Shown: piece by piece, positions 1 to 7,985 of the stretch | Layout: each line of letters starts with the position of its first letter | Numbering within the stretch: position 1 is the first letter of the stretch | Source: Polaromonas sp. YR568 | GTDB lineage: Bacteria > Pseudomonadota > Gammaproteobacteria > Burkholderiales > Burkholderiaceae | Assembly: GCA_945871335.1 (NCBI GenBank) | Contig: CAMBWM010000042.1 | Coordinates: forward strand, 1-12,997 | Length of the DNA stretch: 12,997 bases | Direction of reading: 5' to 3' | Program-made: the position numbers and the translations under genes | The notes under the pieces: model-generated | Database searches by the model: none | The model's input: only the letters and a program-made list of their open reading frames with translations | What the model was told of the DNA's origin: nothing

Positions 1-1985
1 TGCAGCAGCCAGTTGGCAATGTGCTGGCTGGAGATGCGCAAAGTAGCACGGTCTTCCATCAGGCCCACGTTGTGGATGTCGGGCACCTTGGAGCAACCCA
101 CGCCCTGGTCGATCCAGCGAACCACATAGCCCAAAATACCTTGCGCGTTGTTGTCGACCTCCTGCTGCTTTTCAGCGGCGCTCCAGTTGGGCATATTGGT
201 CACCGGGATGGTCAACAGGCCATTCAGCAGCGCCGCCCGCTCCTTGTTGGCCTTGATTTTTTCCATCTGCTTTTGCACTGCACTGACCAGCACCTGGTGG
301 TAGTGCAGCGCATGCAGCGTAGCGCCCGTCGGGCTGGGCACCCAGGCCGTGTTGGCGCCGGCCATGGGGTGCGCAATTTTTTGCTCCAGCATGGCCTTCA
401 TGAGGTCGGGCATGGCCCACATGCCCTTGCCGATTTGCGCCTTACCGCGCAGGCCGCAATGCAGGCCGACCAGCACGTTGTTGCGCTCGTAAGCCTTAAT
501 CCAGGCGCTGGCCTTCATGTCGCCCTTGCGGATCATCGGGCCGGCGTGCATGGCGGTGTGCATCTCGTCGCCAGTGCGGTCTAAAAAGCCGGTGTTGATG
601 AAGGCCACGCGGTTTTTGGCGGCAGCTATGCAGGCTTGCAAATTGACACTGGTGCGGCGCTCTTCGTCCATGATGCCGAGCTTGACGGTGCTGTCGGGCA
701 GGCCCAGCATTTTCTCGACGCGGCTGAAAATTTCGGCTGCAAAAGCGACTTCGGCCGGGCCGTGCATCTTGGGCTTGACGATATAAACCGAGCCCTTGCG
801 CGAGTTGCGGATGGCGTCCTTGGCGCTGCGTTTCAAGTCGTGCATGGCAATGGCGGTAGTGACCACGGCGTCCAGAATGCCTTCAGGGATCTCGCGCTCC
901 ACGCCTTTTTTGTCGGTGTACAAAATCGCCGGGTTGCTCATCAGGTGGCCGACATTGCGCAGGAACATCAGCGAGCGGCCGTGCAGCTTGACGGCCTTGC
1001 CCTTGCCGGCCGGTGGCGTGTAAACGCGGTCCGGGTTGAGGCCGCGCGTGAGCATCTGCCCGCCTTTTTCAAAGCGCTCGGTCAACGTACCCTGCATGAT
1101 GCCCAGCCAATTGCTGTAGGCCAACACCTTGTCGTCGGCATCCACCACGGCCACTGAGTCTTCGAGGTCCAGAATGGTGGACAGCGCCGCTTCGATCACC
1201 AGGTCGCTGACGCCGGCAGGGTCCGAAGCACCAATGCGTGTGCTGCGGTCGATCAGGATGTCCAGGTGCAAGCCGTTGTGCTTCAAAAGAACAGCGCTGG
1301 GCGCTTTGGCATCGCCCTGGTAACCGGTGAACTGTTTGGCGTCCAGCAGGCCGCTGCTGCTGCCGTCATTGAGATTGACAGACAACTTGCCTTCTTTGAC
1401 ACGGTAGCTCACTGCATTCACATGCGAGCCTTTTCTCAGCGGCGCCGTGCGGTCCAGCACATGGCGCGCGTACTCAATGACCTTGGCGCCGCGCTTTGGG
1501 TTGTAGCCCTTGGCTTTTTCGCAGCCATTGTCTTCAGAAATAACATCGGTGCCGTACAGCGCGTCATACAAAGAGCCCCAGCGCGCGTTGGCGGCGTTGA
1601 GTGCATAACGTGCGTTGAGCACAGGCACCACCAGCTGTGGGCCGGCCTGCTCGGCGAGTTCGGCGTCGACGTTTTTTGTAGTGATGCGAGCCTGCTTGGG
1701 ATGCTCCGCAAGGTAGCCAATCTTCGTCAAAAAGCCCTGATAGGCCGGCATGTTGGTGATCGGGCCAGGGTGCGCCTTGTGCCAATGGTCCATGGCGCTT
1801 TGCAGGCGATCGCGCTCGGCCAGCAAGGCGATATTTTTCGGTGCCAGATCCGCCACCAGAGCATCAAAGCCTTTCCAGAAAGCAGCGCTTTTGACGCCGG
1901 TGCCTGGTAACACTTTGTCTTCGATGAACTGGTAAAGCGTGGTGGCGACCTGAAGCCGGTGAACCGGGGTGCGGGCAGTAGACAC
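1..1985 (-). CDS. glcB: Malate synthase G (partial, C-terminus outside window)
   Basis: Condenses glyoxylate with acetyl-CoA to malate in the cytoplasm (EC 2.3.3.9), the entry of glyoxylate/glycolate carbon into the TCA cycle. 661 complete codons are visible with an open frame; E. coli GlcB has 723 residues, so about 60 C-terminal residues are missing. Hallmarks are present: catalytic Arg343 in LRNVGHLM (E. coli R338), Mg ligands Glu441 in MDEERRTS and Asp469 in GFLDRTGDE (E427, D455), Cys631 in VGCSKVPDI (C617) and catalytic base Asp645 in [13 protein letters not shown] (D631). The last four all sit at a constant +14 offset, so the fold appears intact. The start is GTG at 1985-1983, chosen because AGGAG lies 6 bases upstream and no better ATG precedes the conserved N-terminus. 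The dehalogenase gene ends 56 bases upstream on the same strand. That gap is AT-rich and could hold a weak promoter, so either an operon or a separate promoter is possible. Confidence 0.97.
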   Translation of the reverse strand, partial: MSTARTPVHRLQVATTLYQFIEDKVLPGTGVKSAAFWKGFDALVADLAPKNIALLAERDRLQSAMDHWHKAHPGPITNMPAYQGFLTKIGYLAEHPKQARITTKNVDAELAEQAGPQLVVPVLNARYALNAANARWGSLYDALYGTDVISEDNGCEKAKGYNPKRGAKVIEYARHVLDRTAPLRKGSHVNAVSYRVKEGKLSVNLNDGSSSGLLDAKQFTGYQGDAKAPSAVLLKHNGLHLDILIDRSTRIGASDPAGVSDLVIEAALSTILDLEDSVAVVDADDKVLAYSNWLGIMQGTLTERFEKGGQMLTRGLNPDRVYTPPAGKGKAVKLHGRSLMFLRNVGHLMSNPAILYTDKKGVEREIPEGILDAVVTTAIAMHDLKRSAKDAIRNSRKGSVYIVKPKMHGPAEVAFAAEIFSRVEKMLGLPDSTVKLGIMDEERRTSVNLQACIAAAKNRVAFINTGFLDRTGDEMHTAMHAGPMIRKGDMKASAWIKAYERNNVLVGLHCGLRGKAQIGKGMWAMPDLMKAMLEQKIAHPMAGANTAWVPSPTGATLHALHYHQVLVSAVQKQMEKIKANKERAALLNGLLTIPVTNMPNWSAAEKQQEVDNNAQGILGYVVRWIDQGVGCSKVPDIHNVGLMEDRATLRISSQHIANWLL

Positions 1986-1991
1986 AATTTT

Positions 1992-1996
1992 CTCCT
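1992..1996 (-). promoter_or_regulatory. Ribosome binding site of glcB
   Basis: AGGAG on the minus strand with 6 bases (AAAATT) before the GTG at 1985. It decides for the GTG start of malate synthase G. Confidence 0.75.
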
Positions 1997-2041
1997 GGGG
2001 CTGATTCAAGGAATTAAAAAACAAATTTAAACGGGGCGCGC

Positions 2042-2770
2042 TCAAGGCGCTACCAAATCCAGTACATCGCGCAAACTGTTGCCGATGCGCGCCGGTGGTG
2101 GGCCAATTTCTTCAGGGGGCAACTTGTAGCGGTTCACCCACAAGGTCTGGTAGCCAAACCAGGTCGCACCCAGCGCGTCCCAGCTGTTGGAGCTGACAAA
2201 CACCACCTGCGAAGCCGGCAGACCGAGCGCTTGGGTGCCCAGCGCATAGGCGTCAGGATGGGTCTTGTACAGGCCCAGACTGTCAACACTCAACACGTGG
2301 TCGAGCAAGCCGTCCAGCCCGGCGCTGCGCACCGCCACGCCCAGCATCGCCGGGTCGCCATTGCTCAAGATGCCGGTGATGATGCCGCGTTGTTTAAGGG
2401 TCTGCAAAACCTCGCGGTTTTCCGGAAAAGCCGACAGATGCCGGTACTGGTTCATCAACTGCTGCTCTTGCCCGGCGCTCAGGTCCAACCCAAGTTTTTT
2501 GCAGGCATAGCGCAGGGCGGCGCTGGTGAGCTCCCAAAAAGGCTGGTAAACCGAGGTCCGCTCCGGCCCGCTGCGGCTGCTGGTCACCAGGCGCGTGTAA
2601 TCAATTTGCTTGTCACGCCACAACACGCCCAGCGCCTGACCGTGGCCCGGAAACAGCTGCTCGGCCAGCAGGCCAACGCTGTAAACATCAAACAGCGTGC
2701 CATAAGCGTCAAATAAAACGGCCCCGGGTAATTGGGGCGCGCGTGCAGTTTTGGGGTGGGTTTTGTCCAT
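2042..2770 (-). CDS. L-2-haloacid dehalogenase, HAD type II
   Basis: 242 residues, HAD superfamily, similar in length to L-2-haloacid dehalogenases (EC 3.8.1.2). These hydrolyse L-2-haloacids to D-2-hydroxyacids, or haloacetates to glycolate, in the cytoplasm. The full catalytic set known from Pseudomonas L-DEX YL is present: nucleophile Asp21 and Thr25 in FDAYGTLFD, halide/substrate Arg52 in LWRDKQ, Ser136 in ILSNGDP, Lys169 and Tyr175 in YKTHPDAY, and Ser193, Asn195, Asp198 in [11 protein letters not shown]. Ser136 through Asp198 keep the exact L-DEX YL spacing (offset +18), which argues for a true dehalogenase rather than a phosphatase-type HAD. The ATG at 2770 gives an N-terminus about 10 residues longer than L-DEX YL; no convincing Shine-Dalgarno precedes it. 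It lies upstream of glcB on the same strand, which suggests glycolate/glyoxylate use. The physiological substrate is not known from sequence; many such genes exist in strains not known to degrade haloacids. Confidence 0.88.
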   Translation of the reverse strand: MDKTHPKTARAPQLPGAVLFDAYGTLFDVYSVGLLAEQLFPGHGQALGVLWRDKQIDYTRLVTSSRSGPERTSVYQPFWELTSAALRYACKKLGLDLSAGQEQQLMNQYRHLSAFPENREVLQTLKQRGIITGILSNGDPAMLGVAVRSAGLDGLLDHVLSVDSLGLYKTHPDAYALGTQALGLPASQVVFVSSNSWDALGATWFGYQTLWVNRYKLPPEEIGPPPARIGNSLRDVLDLVAP

Positions 2771-2984
2771 AGGGCTACTGTATTCGCAACTTGGCCGGGG
2801 ATTAATGGGCGCAAAGTTTGTTTATCTGTGACTTATTTGTTGGGAATGCAGGCACTGATACGACAACGGCTCACGGGCCGCCATCCTCGTCAAGCCTTCG
2901 CTCGGGATGATCGGGGGCGGGGATCCATCTCCCGCGCCGCCGACATGGTGAAACAATGGCGGCTTCGCGACTCTCACATTAGCC
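2771..2984. promoter_or_regulatory. Divergent intergenic control region
   Basis: 214 bases between the dehalogenase start (minus) and the lyase start (plus), the only sizeable non-coding stretch in the window. The half next to the dehalogenase (about 2800-2850) is AT-rich compared with its surroundings and contains ATTAAT and TTTGTTTATC/ATTTGTTGG tracts. The half next to the lyase is G-rich and holds an imperfect hairpin at 2903-2934. Promoters for both directions must lie here or inside the flanking genes, but I cannot identify a convincing -35/-10 pair by eye. Neither flanking ATG has a good Shine-Dalgarno, so short or leaderless transcripts are possible. No open reading frame here looks real. 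Confidence 0.55.
2903..2934. repeat. Imperfect inverted repeat (hairpin or operator candidate)
   Basis: Left arm CGGGATGATC (2903-2912) can pair with GATC-c-AT-ct-CCCG (2922-2934): 10 base pairs with bulges of one and two bases, around a G-rich 9-base loop. It ends 50 bases before the lyase ATG. It could be an operator dyad or a 5' leader hairpin. It has no T-run, so it is not an intrinsic terminator. The pairing is seen directly; any function is inference. Confidence 0.35.
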
Positions 2985-3926
2985 ATGTCCCCGTTTGCAA
3001 CGCCCGCCATCCTCATCAGCGAAGTCGGCCCTCGCGACGGCCTGCAATCGGTCGCGGCCTGCATGCCGACGGCTGACAAGCTGCGCTGGATCAGTGCCTT
3101 GCACGCCGCCGGCCTGCGCGAGATTGAGGTCGGCTCTTTTGTGCCGGCGCGTCTGTTGCCGCAGCTTGCCGACACCGCCGAAGTGGTGGCTCATGCGCTC
3201 ACGCTGCCCGGCCTGACCGTGCTGGCCCTGGTGCCCAACCTGCGCGGCGCCCAAGCGGCTCTGGCTGCCGGCGTGCACAAGATCACGGTGCCAGTGTCTG
3301 CCAGTCCCGCGCATTCGATGGCCAATGTGCGCAAGAGCCCGCAAGCCATGGTCGATGAAGTGCGGCTGATTGATGCGCTGCGCCGCAACGTGGCGCCGCA
3401 GGTTGGCCTGGAGGCGGCCATTTCCACCGCCTTCGGCTGCACCTTGCAGGGCGCAGTGCCCGAAGACGAGGTGATCGCGCTGGCCATGCAATGCGCGAAG
3501 GCCGGGGCTGATGACGTGGGACTGTCTGACACCACGGGCCACGCCAACCCGGCGCAGGTGCGCCGGCTCTTCACGCGGCTGCGCGCCGAGATCGGCGGCA
3601 AGGCCGGCGCAGCGCACATGCACAACACGCGCGGCCTGGGCCTGGCCAACTGCCTGGCCGCTTACGAGTCCGGCGTGCGCACTTTTGACGCTTCGCTGGG
3701 TGGTTTGGGCGGCTGCCCTTATGCGCCGGGTGCATCGGGCAACGTGGTCACCGAAGACCTGGTCTTCATGTTCGAGGCCATGGGCATCGCCACCGGCATC
3801 GACCTGACGCGCCTGATCGCGGCGCGCGCGCCGCTGCAAGCCGGCCTGCCCGGCGAGCCGCTCTACGGCATGACGCCTGAGGCCGGACTGCCCCAGGGTT
3901 GGACACAAGGAGCGCCGCGTGTCTGA
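2985..3926 (+). CDS. HMG-CoA lyase-like acyl-CoA lyase
   Basis: 313 residues, DRE-TIM metallolyase family (hydroxymethylglutaryl-CoA lyase, EC 4.1.3.4, or a relative). Such enzymes split a 3-hydroxy-3-methylacyl-CoA into acetyl-CoA and a keto acid in the cytoplasm. Visible hallmarks: EVGPRDGLQ with Arg17/Asp18 (human R41/D42), Glu48 in IEVGSFV, metal-binding His211 and His213, and Cys244 in GGLGGCPYA followed by GASGN and TEDLVFM (human C266, N275). His211-Cys244 spacing equals the human H233-C266 spacing. Two deviations: the metal motif reads HMHNTRG instead of the HCHDTYG of human enzyme, and the signature before GLGGCPY reads SLG instead of SVA. The substrate may therefore not be HMG-CoA; a citramalyl-CoA-type substrate is an alternative. 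The ATG at 2985 is the only usable start before the catalytic motif, yet has no clear Shine-Dalgarno. The stop overlaps the next gene by 8 bases. No leucine-catabolism genes (such as a methylcrotonyl-CoA carboxylase) are in the window. Confidence 0.88.
   Translation: MSPFATPAILISEVGPRDGLQSVAACMPTADKLRWISALHAAGLREIEVGSFVPARLLPQLADTAEVVAHALTLPGLTVLALVPNLRGAQAALAAGVHKITVPVSASPAHSMANVRKSPQAMVDEVRLIDALRRNVAPQVGLEAAISTAFGCTLQGAVPEDEVIALAMQCAKAGADDVGLSDTTGHANPAQVRRLFTRLRAEIGGKAGAAHMHNTRGLGLANCLAAYESGVRTFDASLGGLGGCPYAPGASGNVVTEDLVFMFEAMGIATGIDLTRLIAARAPLQAGLPGEPLYGMTPEAGLPQGWTQGAPRV
3907..3912 (+). promoter_or_regulatory. Ribosome binding site of the CoA-transferase
   Basis: AAGGAG inside the 3' end of the lyase gene, 6 bases before the GTG at 3919. 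It fixes the GTG start of the CoA-transferase and indicates translational coupling across the 8-base overlap. Confidence 0.8.
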
Positions 3927-5139
3927 AGCCAGCAGCCCGCCGCAGCGCCTGCCCTACGAGGGCCTGCGCGTGGTCGAGTTCACGCACATGGTGATGGGCC
4001 CGACCTGTGGCATGGTGCTGGCCGACCTGGGTGCGGAGGTCATCAAGGTCGAACCCATCGGCCACGGCCGTGAGGGCGATGCCACGCGCCAGCTCATCGG
4101 CTCGGGTGCAGGCTTTTTCCCGATGTTCAACCGCAACAAGAAAAGCCTGGCGCTGGACCTGCAAACCCCCGAGGGTCTGGAGGCCGTGCTGCGGTTGATC
4201 GCCACCGCCGATATCGTCAGCGAAAACTTCAAGTCCGGCACCATGGCCAAGCTAGGGCTGGACTACGCCAGCCTCAAGGCGCTGAACCCACGCCTGATTT
4301 ACGTCAGCCACAAAGGCTTTTTGCCCGGCCCCTACGAGCACCGCACCGCGCTCGACGAGGTGGTGCAGATGATGGGCGGCTTGGCCTACATGACCGGGCG
4401 GCCTGGCGACCCGCTGCGCGCGGGCACCAGCGTCAACGACATCATGGGCGGCATGTTCGGCGCCATCGGCGCCATGGCAGCGCTGTCCCAGCGCGACCAT
4501 CCCGCGCATGGCACCGGCCGCGGCCAGGAAATTCAAAGCGCGCTGTTTGAAAACAATGTCTTTCTGGTGGCCCAGCACATGATGCAGTTCGCCGTCACCG
4601 GCCAGGCCGCAGCACCCATGCCGGCGCGCATTTCGGCTTGGGCGGTATATGACGTTTTCCAGGTGAAGGACGGCGAGCAGATTTTTCTGGCTGTGGTCAG
4701 CGACAGTGCCTGGGCAGTCTTTTGCAAAGTCTTCAACCTGGCCGACCTGCAAGTCGACGAACGCCTGAAAACCAACAACGACCGCGTGCGCGCCCGGGGG
4801 TGGATGATGCCGCTGCTGCGCGAGCACATGGCCGACTACAGCGCGGCCGAACTTTCAGCCATCTTTGAAAAAAACGCACTGCCGTTTGCGCCTATCACCC
4901 GACCCGAAGCCCTGCTGCAAGACCCGCACCTGCTGGCCACCGGCGGCCTGGCACCCATCACCCTGCCCGACGGCCGCCCCGGCCAAACCGTGCTGCTGCC
5001 CATCACCCTGGATGGCCAGCGCCCTGGCGTGCGCGCCTCAGCACCGAAACTGGGTGAGCACACACAGGCGCTGCTAAGTGAACTCGGTTACGACGCCGCT
5101 GCCATTGCCGACATGCAGGCGCGCAGCGTGGCGCTTTAA
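3919..5139 (+). CDS. Family III (CaiB/BaiF) CoA-transferase
   Basis: 406 residues, the usual length for family III CoA-transferases, which move CoA between carboxylic acids through a covalent aspartyl intermediate. Seen in order: N-terminal Rossmann segment LADLGAEVIKVEP (about residues 34-46), FNRNKKSLALDL, ENFKSGTMAKLGLDY, GFLPGPYEHRTALD, the catalytic Asp174 in SVNDIMGGMFG (Asp169 of formyl-CoA transferase), GQEIQSALFE and a C-terminal region with LGEHTQALLSELGY. Val25 stands where Oxalobacter formyl-CoA transferase has Gln17, and I see no tetraglycine loop, so it is not a formyl-CoA transferase. The GTG start is set by AAGGAG 6 bases upstream. It overlaps the lyase gene by 8 bases, so the two are probably one operon: the transferase would make the CoA ester (for example from succinyl-CoA or acetyl-CoA) that the lyase cleaves. 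Donor and acceptor acids are unknown. Its TAA overlaps the glnE stop. Confidence 0.9.
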   Translation: MSEASSPPQRLPYEGLRVVEFTHMVMGPTCGMVLADLGAEVIKVEPIGHGREGDATRQLIGSGAGFFPMFNRNKKSLALDLQTPEGLEAVLRLIATADIVSENFKSGTMAKLGLDYASLKALNPRLIYVSHKGFLPGPYEHRTALDEVVQMMGGLAYMTGRPGDPLRAGTSVNDIMGGMFGAIGAMAALSQRDHPAHGTGRGQEIQSALFENNVFLVAQHMMQFAVTGQAAAPMPARISAWAVYDVFQVKDGEQIFLAVVSDSAWAVFCKVFNLADLQVDERLKTNNDRVRARGWMMPLLREHMADYSAAELSAIFEKNALPFAPITRPEALLQDPHLLATGGLAPITLPDGRPGQTVLLPITLDGQRPGVRASAPKLGEHTQALLSELGYDAAAIADMQARSVAL

Positions 5140-7985
5140 GCAAACACCGATTGCCACAGCGCCTGTATCGCTGCGCGCTCGGCTTGCACCGCCTCCGGGC
5201 TGACCTGGGTGGGCTCTTCGTTGAGGCGGGCGTGGTGTTGCACGCGGCGCAGTTCGCGGTAAGCGTCGGCAGCGTGCTGGCCGACGCCGGGGGGTAACAG
5301 GCCGGCTTGTTCAGCGCGCAGCAAAAGGGCGATGTTGCCGACGTTATCAGCCAGTTCCGGATGTCGCACGGCCTCGGCCAGCACCAGGTATTGCATTGCA
5401 AATTCGGCGTCCACCATGCCGCCCGTGCCGTGCTTGACGTCAAAGCTGTCGGCCTCGGGGGTTGCTGCGGGCTGGCCCGGCTTGCGTTTGACGGGGTGCG
5501 CAGCGCGCACCTTCTCACGCATGGCAACGATCTCGGCGCGCAGCGCGGGCAGCTCGCGCGGCGCGGTGATGACGGCGCGGCGCACATCGTCAAAACGCCG
5601 GGCCAGCGCTGCATCCCCCAGCACGCACCGGGCGCGCGTCATGGCCTGGTGTTCCCAGGTCCAGGCGGTGTTGCTACCGCGCTGCTGCTGGTAGTTGGTA
5701 TAGGCCGCAAAGCTGATGACCAGCAGGCCCGAGCCGCCATTGGGTCGCAAGGCGGTGTCGATCTCAAACAAATCACCTTCGCCGGTCTTGATCGTGAGCC
5801 AGTTGATGATCTTGCGCACCAGCGTAGCGTAGACCTCGCCGGCTTGCTCGTGTTCATCTTCGTAGACAAACACAATGTCGAGGTCGCTGCCGTAACCCAG
5901 CTCTTTACCGCCCAGCTTGCCGTAGGCAATGACAGCGAACTGGGGCGCCTCACGATGGCGGTTTTTCAGGCGCTGCCAGCACCAGTCGGCCGTCAGGTGT
6001 AAAACGGCTTCAGCCAGCGCGCTTAGATCGTCGGCTACCTGCTCGACACTGATCACGCCCTCGACGTCACGCGCCAGCGTGCGAAACACTTCGGCATGGT
6101 GGGCGCGGCGCAGCAGGTTGAGGCAAGCCTCTTCATCGTCTTCGCCGGTGCGCTTCAATGCAGCGAGTCGCTGCTTGAGCTCAGCGACAAAGACCCTGGC
6201 GTCAAAGCGCTGCTGCAGCAGATCATCGCCTGCCAGCTCGTCAATCACGCCAGGGTGCTGCAACAAATAGCGGGCAGGCCACTTGGCCGCGCCCAGCAAG
6301 CGCAGCAGGCGCTCGTGGACAGACGGGCGTTCGAGCAGCATGGCCAAGTAACTTTCTCGGCGCAGCATCGGCTCGATCCAGTCGATCAGGCGCAGCGCCG
6401 CCTCTTCACTGACCTTGCCCTCCAGTAGCCACGTCGCGGTACGCTGTACCAGCCGGGCCAGGCGTGCGCGCGAGTCTTCGCGCAGGGCGAGGACTCGCGG
6501 GTGCAAGCTCCAAGCCACCAGACGGTTTCGAAAGCTCTCCGGCCAAGCGGCCGACATCTGCGCCAGCAACTCGCCGAGCTCTTGCGCCTCGCTACCGCTC
6601 TTGTTGCAAGTCAAACAGACTTCGGTGCCGCCAAGCAGTTTGTCAAACTCACTGGCCACCAGCTCGCGGTGCGCATCGAGCTCTGTCAAAAAAGCGCTGC
6701 TGCTCTTAAAGCCCAAGGTATCAGCGATCCAGGCCAGGTCGTCATCGCGGGTGGGCAGCGCATGGGTTTGCTGATCATCCAGGTACTGAATGCGGTGCTC
6801 CACATGGCGCAAAAACTCGTAGGCACGCGCCAGTGCATCGGCGGTGTCCTGCGGCATCAGCCCGGCGATGGCCACGCGCTGCAAAGCGCCCACCGTGGGG
6901 CGCATACGCAGCTCGGGGAACTGGCCGCCGCGCACCACCTGCAAGAGCTGGACCGTGAATTCAATCTCCCGAATGCCGCCGCGTGAAAGCTTGACGTCAT
7001 TGGCGCGCTCAGGGTGGCCGGCGCTACGGCGATGCGCTTGTTCCCGGATTTGCCGGTGCAAGCTGCGCAGCGCGTCAAACACGTTGTAGTCCAGGTAGCG
7101 CCTGAAGACAAAAGGCAGCACCACCGCACGCATGTCCTGTAGCGAGCTGCCCTGATGGTCGGCCGGGGCCTTGCGCTGCAAACTCGAAGCCGGCGCCACC
7201 ACCCGACTTTTCAGCCAGGCAAAACGCTCCCACTCGCGACCCTGAACTTGAAAATATTCTTCCAGTGCGCTGAGCGAAATAGCCGCTGGACCGGAATTGC
7301 CGTTGGGCCGCAAGGCCAGGTCAACGCGAAATACAAACCCGTGTTCGGTGGTGTCCCCGATCAGCGCATAGAGCGCTTTGACCTGGTGCGAAAAGTATTC
7401 GTGGTTAGAGATCTGGCCCCGCCCGTCGGCGCGGCCCGCCGTCTGACCGTCCTGGTCATACACATAAATCAAGTCGATGTCGCTGGAGACATTGAGCTCG
7501 CGCGCTCCAAGCTTGCCCATGCCCACCACCCACATCGTGGCGCGACCGGTGTTAATGCCGGGCAACAGGGGGGGGCCATAAAGCGCGTCCAGCTCCTGTT
7601 GCGTGCTGTTCATGGCGACGTCCAAAGCCAGTTCGGCCAACTCGGTCATGGCCAGGGTCACCACCGACAGCGGGATGCGGCCGGGGCCAAGGGGCTGGCA
7701 GTCCAGCACCACCAGACGTTCGAGCACCAGCTGGCGCAGCACGCGCAGAGCGGCACCGGTGGCTAAGCCCCCAGCCAACAAAGCGCTAAGGGCGGTTTGC
7801 ATGGTTTGACGTGTGGGCGCACCTGCTGGCAGGAGATGAAGGCAGTCGGCATAGCGCCGACGCAGGCGCTGCACCAAGCGCGAATAAGCCGCCGCACCCT
7901 GACCGGCAGCCGAAGACCCGGCCCCCTCAGTCAGTGCAGGCAGCCCGGGTACCGGCTCAGAAGTCTTATAAGGCGTTACGGACAT
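5136..7985 (-). CDS. glnE: Bifunctional glutamine synthetase adenylyltransferase/adenylyl-removing enzyme
   Basis: Adenylylates glutamine synthetase when nitrogen is plentiful and removes AMP when it is scarce, under control of PII protein and glutamine, in the cytoplasm (EC 2.7.7.42/2.7.7.89). 949 residues from the ATG at 7985 (E. coli 946). The N-terminal adenylyl-removing half carries SSDIDLIYVYD with Asp169/Asp171 (E. coli D173/D175) and RGGIREIEF at 335-343. The C-terminal adenylyltransferase half carries GYGSDLDIVFVY with Asp701/Asp703, the same number as E. coli D701, then GGSGLLVISF, AWTWEHQAMTRAR and KHGTGGMVDAEF at 851-862. Both active sites look intact. A TTG at 7994 would add three residues, but the ATG is preferred for agreement with E. 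coli numbering; neither start has a clear Shine-Dalgarno. No glnA, glnB or glnD is in the window. The gene is convergent with the CoA-transferase (4-base overlap) and divergent from yhdP (28-base gap). Confidence 0.97.
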   Translation of the reverse strand: MSVTPYKTSEPVPGLPALTEGAGSSAAGQGAAAYSRLVQRLRRRYADCLHLLPAGAPTRQTMQTALSALLAGGLATGAALRVLRQLVLERLVVLDCQPLGPGRIPLSVVTLAMTELAELALDVAMNSTQQELDALYGPPLLPGINTGRATMWVVGMGKLGARELNVSSDIDLIYVYDQDGQTAGRADGRGQISNHEYFSHQVKALYALIGDTTEHGFVFRVDLALRPNGNSGPAAISLSALEEYFQVQGREWERFAWLKSRVVAPASSLQRKAPADHQGSSLQDMRAVVLPFVFRRYLDYNVFDALRSLHRQIREQAHRRSAGHPERANDVKLSRGGIREIEFTVQLLQVVRGGQFPELRMRPTVGALQRVAIAGLMPQDTADALARAYEFLRHVEHRIQYLDDQQTHALPTRDDDLAWIADTLGFKSSSAFLTELDAHRELVASEFDKLLGGTEVCLTCNKSGSEAQELGELLAQMSAAWPESFRNRLVAWSLHPRVLALREDSRARLARLVQRTATWLLEGKVSEEAALRLIDWIEPMLRRESYLAMLLERPSVHERLLRLLGAAKWPARYLLQHPGVIDELAGDDLLQQRFDARVFVAELKQRLAALKRTGEDDEEACLNLLRRAHHAEVFRTLARDVEGVISVEQVADDLSALAEAVLHLTADWCWQRLKNRHREAPQFAVIAYGKLGGKELGYGSDLDIVFVYEDEHEQAGEVYATLVRKIINWLTIKTGEGDLFEIDTALRPNGGSGLLVISFAAYTNYQQQRGSNTAWTWEHQAMTRARCVLGDAALARRFDDVRRAVITAPRELPALRAEIVAMREKVRAAHPVKRKPGQPAATPEADSFDVKHGTGGMVDAEFAMQYLVLAEAVRHPELADNVGNIALLLRAEQAGLLPPGVGQHAADAYRELRRVQHHARLNEEPTQVSPEAVQAERAAIQALWQSVFA

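Noticed and set aside
21..1910. Several plus-strand open frames (21-584, 636-1157, 1266-1910) opposite glcB
   Set aside because: All are in shadow of malate synthase G, whose conserved catalytic residues lie in one continuous minus-strand frame.
2004..2031. TTTAAA and TTGAAT with 16-base spacing (minus strand) as a glcB promoter
   Set aside because: Each box matches consensus at only 4 of 6 positions in a generally AT-rich gap, and the start would fall almost on the ribosome site; too weak to annotate.
2033..2055. GCGC-CTTGA-GCGC at the dehalogenase stop followed by T-rich DNA, as an intrinsic terminator
   Set aside because: The stem is only 4 base pairs and the T-rich tract starts several bases later, so it is not a convincing terminator.
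2732..3076. 114-residue plus-strand frame spanning the divergent control region
   Set aside because: It overlaps both flanking genes, is out of frame with the lyase, and its translation shows no protein-like pattern.
2979..3908. 309-residue open frame on the minus strand opposite the lyase gene
   Set aside because: It is antisense to a clearly conserved enzyme over almost its whole length, and its Arg/His/Gln/Ala-rich translation shows no domain; it is a by-product of GC-rich third codon positions.
4252..4827. 191-residue minus-strand open frame opposite the CoA-transferase
   Set aside because: Low-complexity His/Ala/Gln-rich shadow frame with no ribosome site and no recognisable motif.
3919..5139. 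Annotation as formyl-CoA transferase (frc)
   Set aside because: The catalytic Asp is present, but the Gln17 equivalent is Val25, no tetraglycine loop is seen, and there is no oxalyl-CoA decarboxylase nearby.
5307..7766. Plus-strand open frames of up to about 200 residues opposite glnE
   Set aside because: Shadows of glnE, which is full length with both active-site motifs in place.
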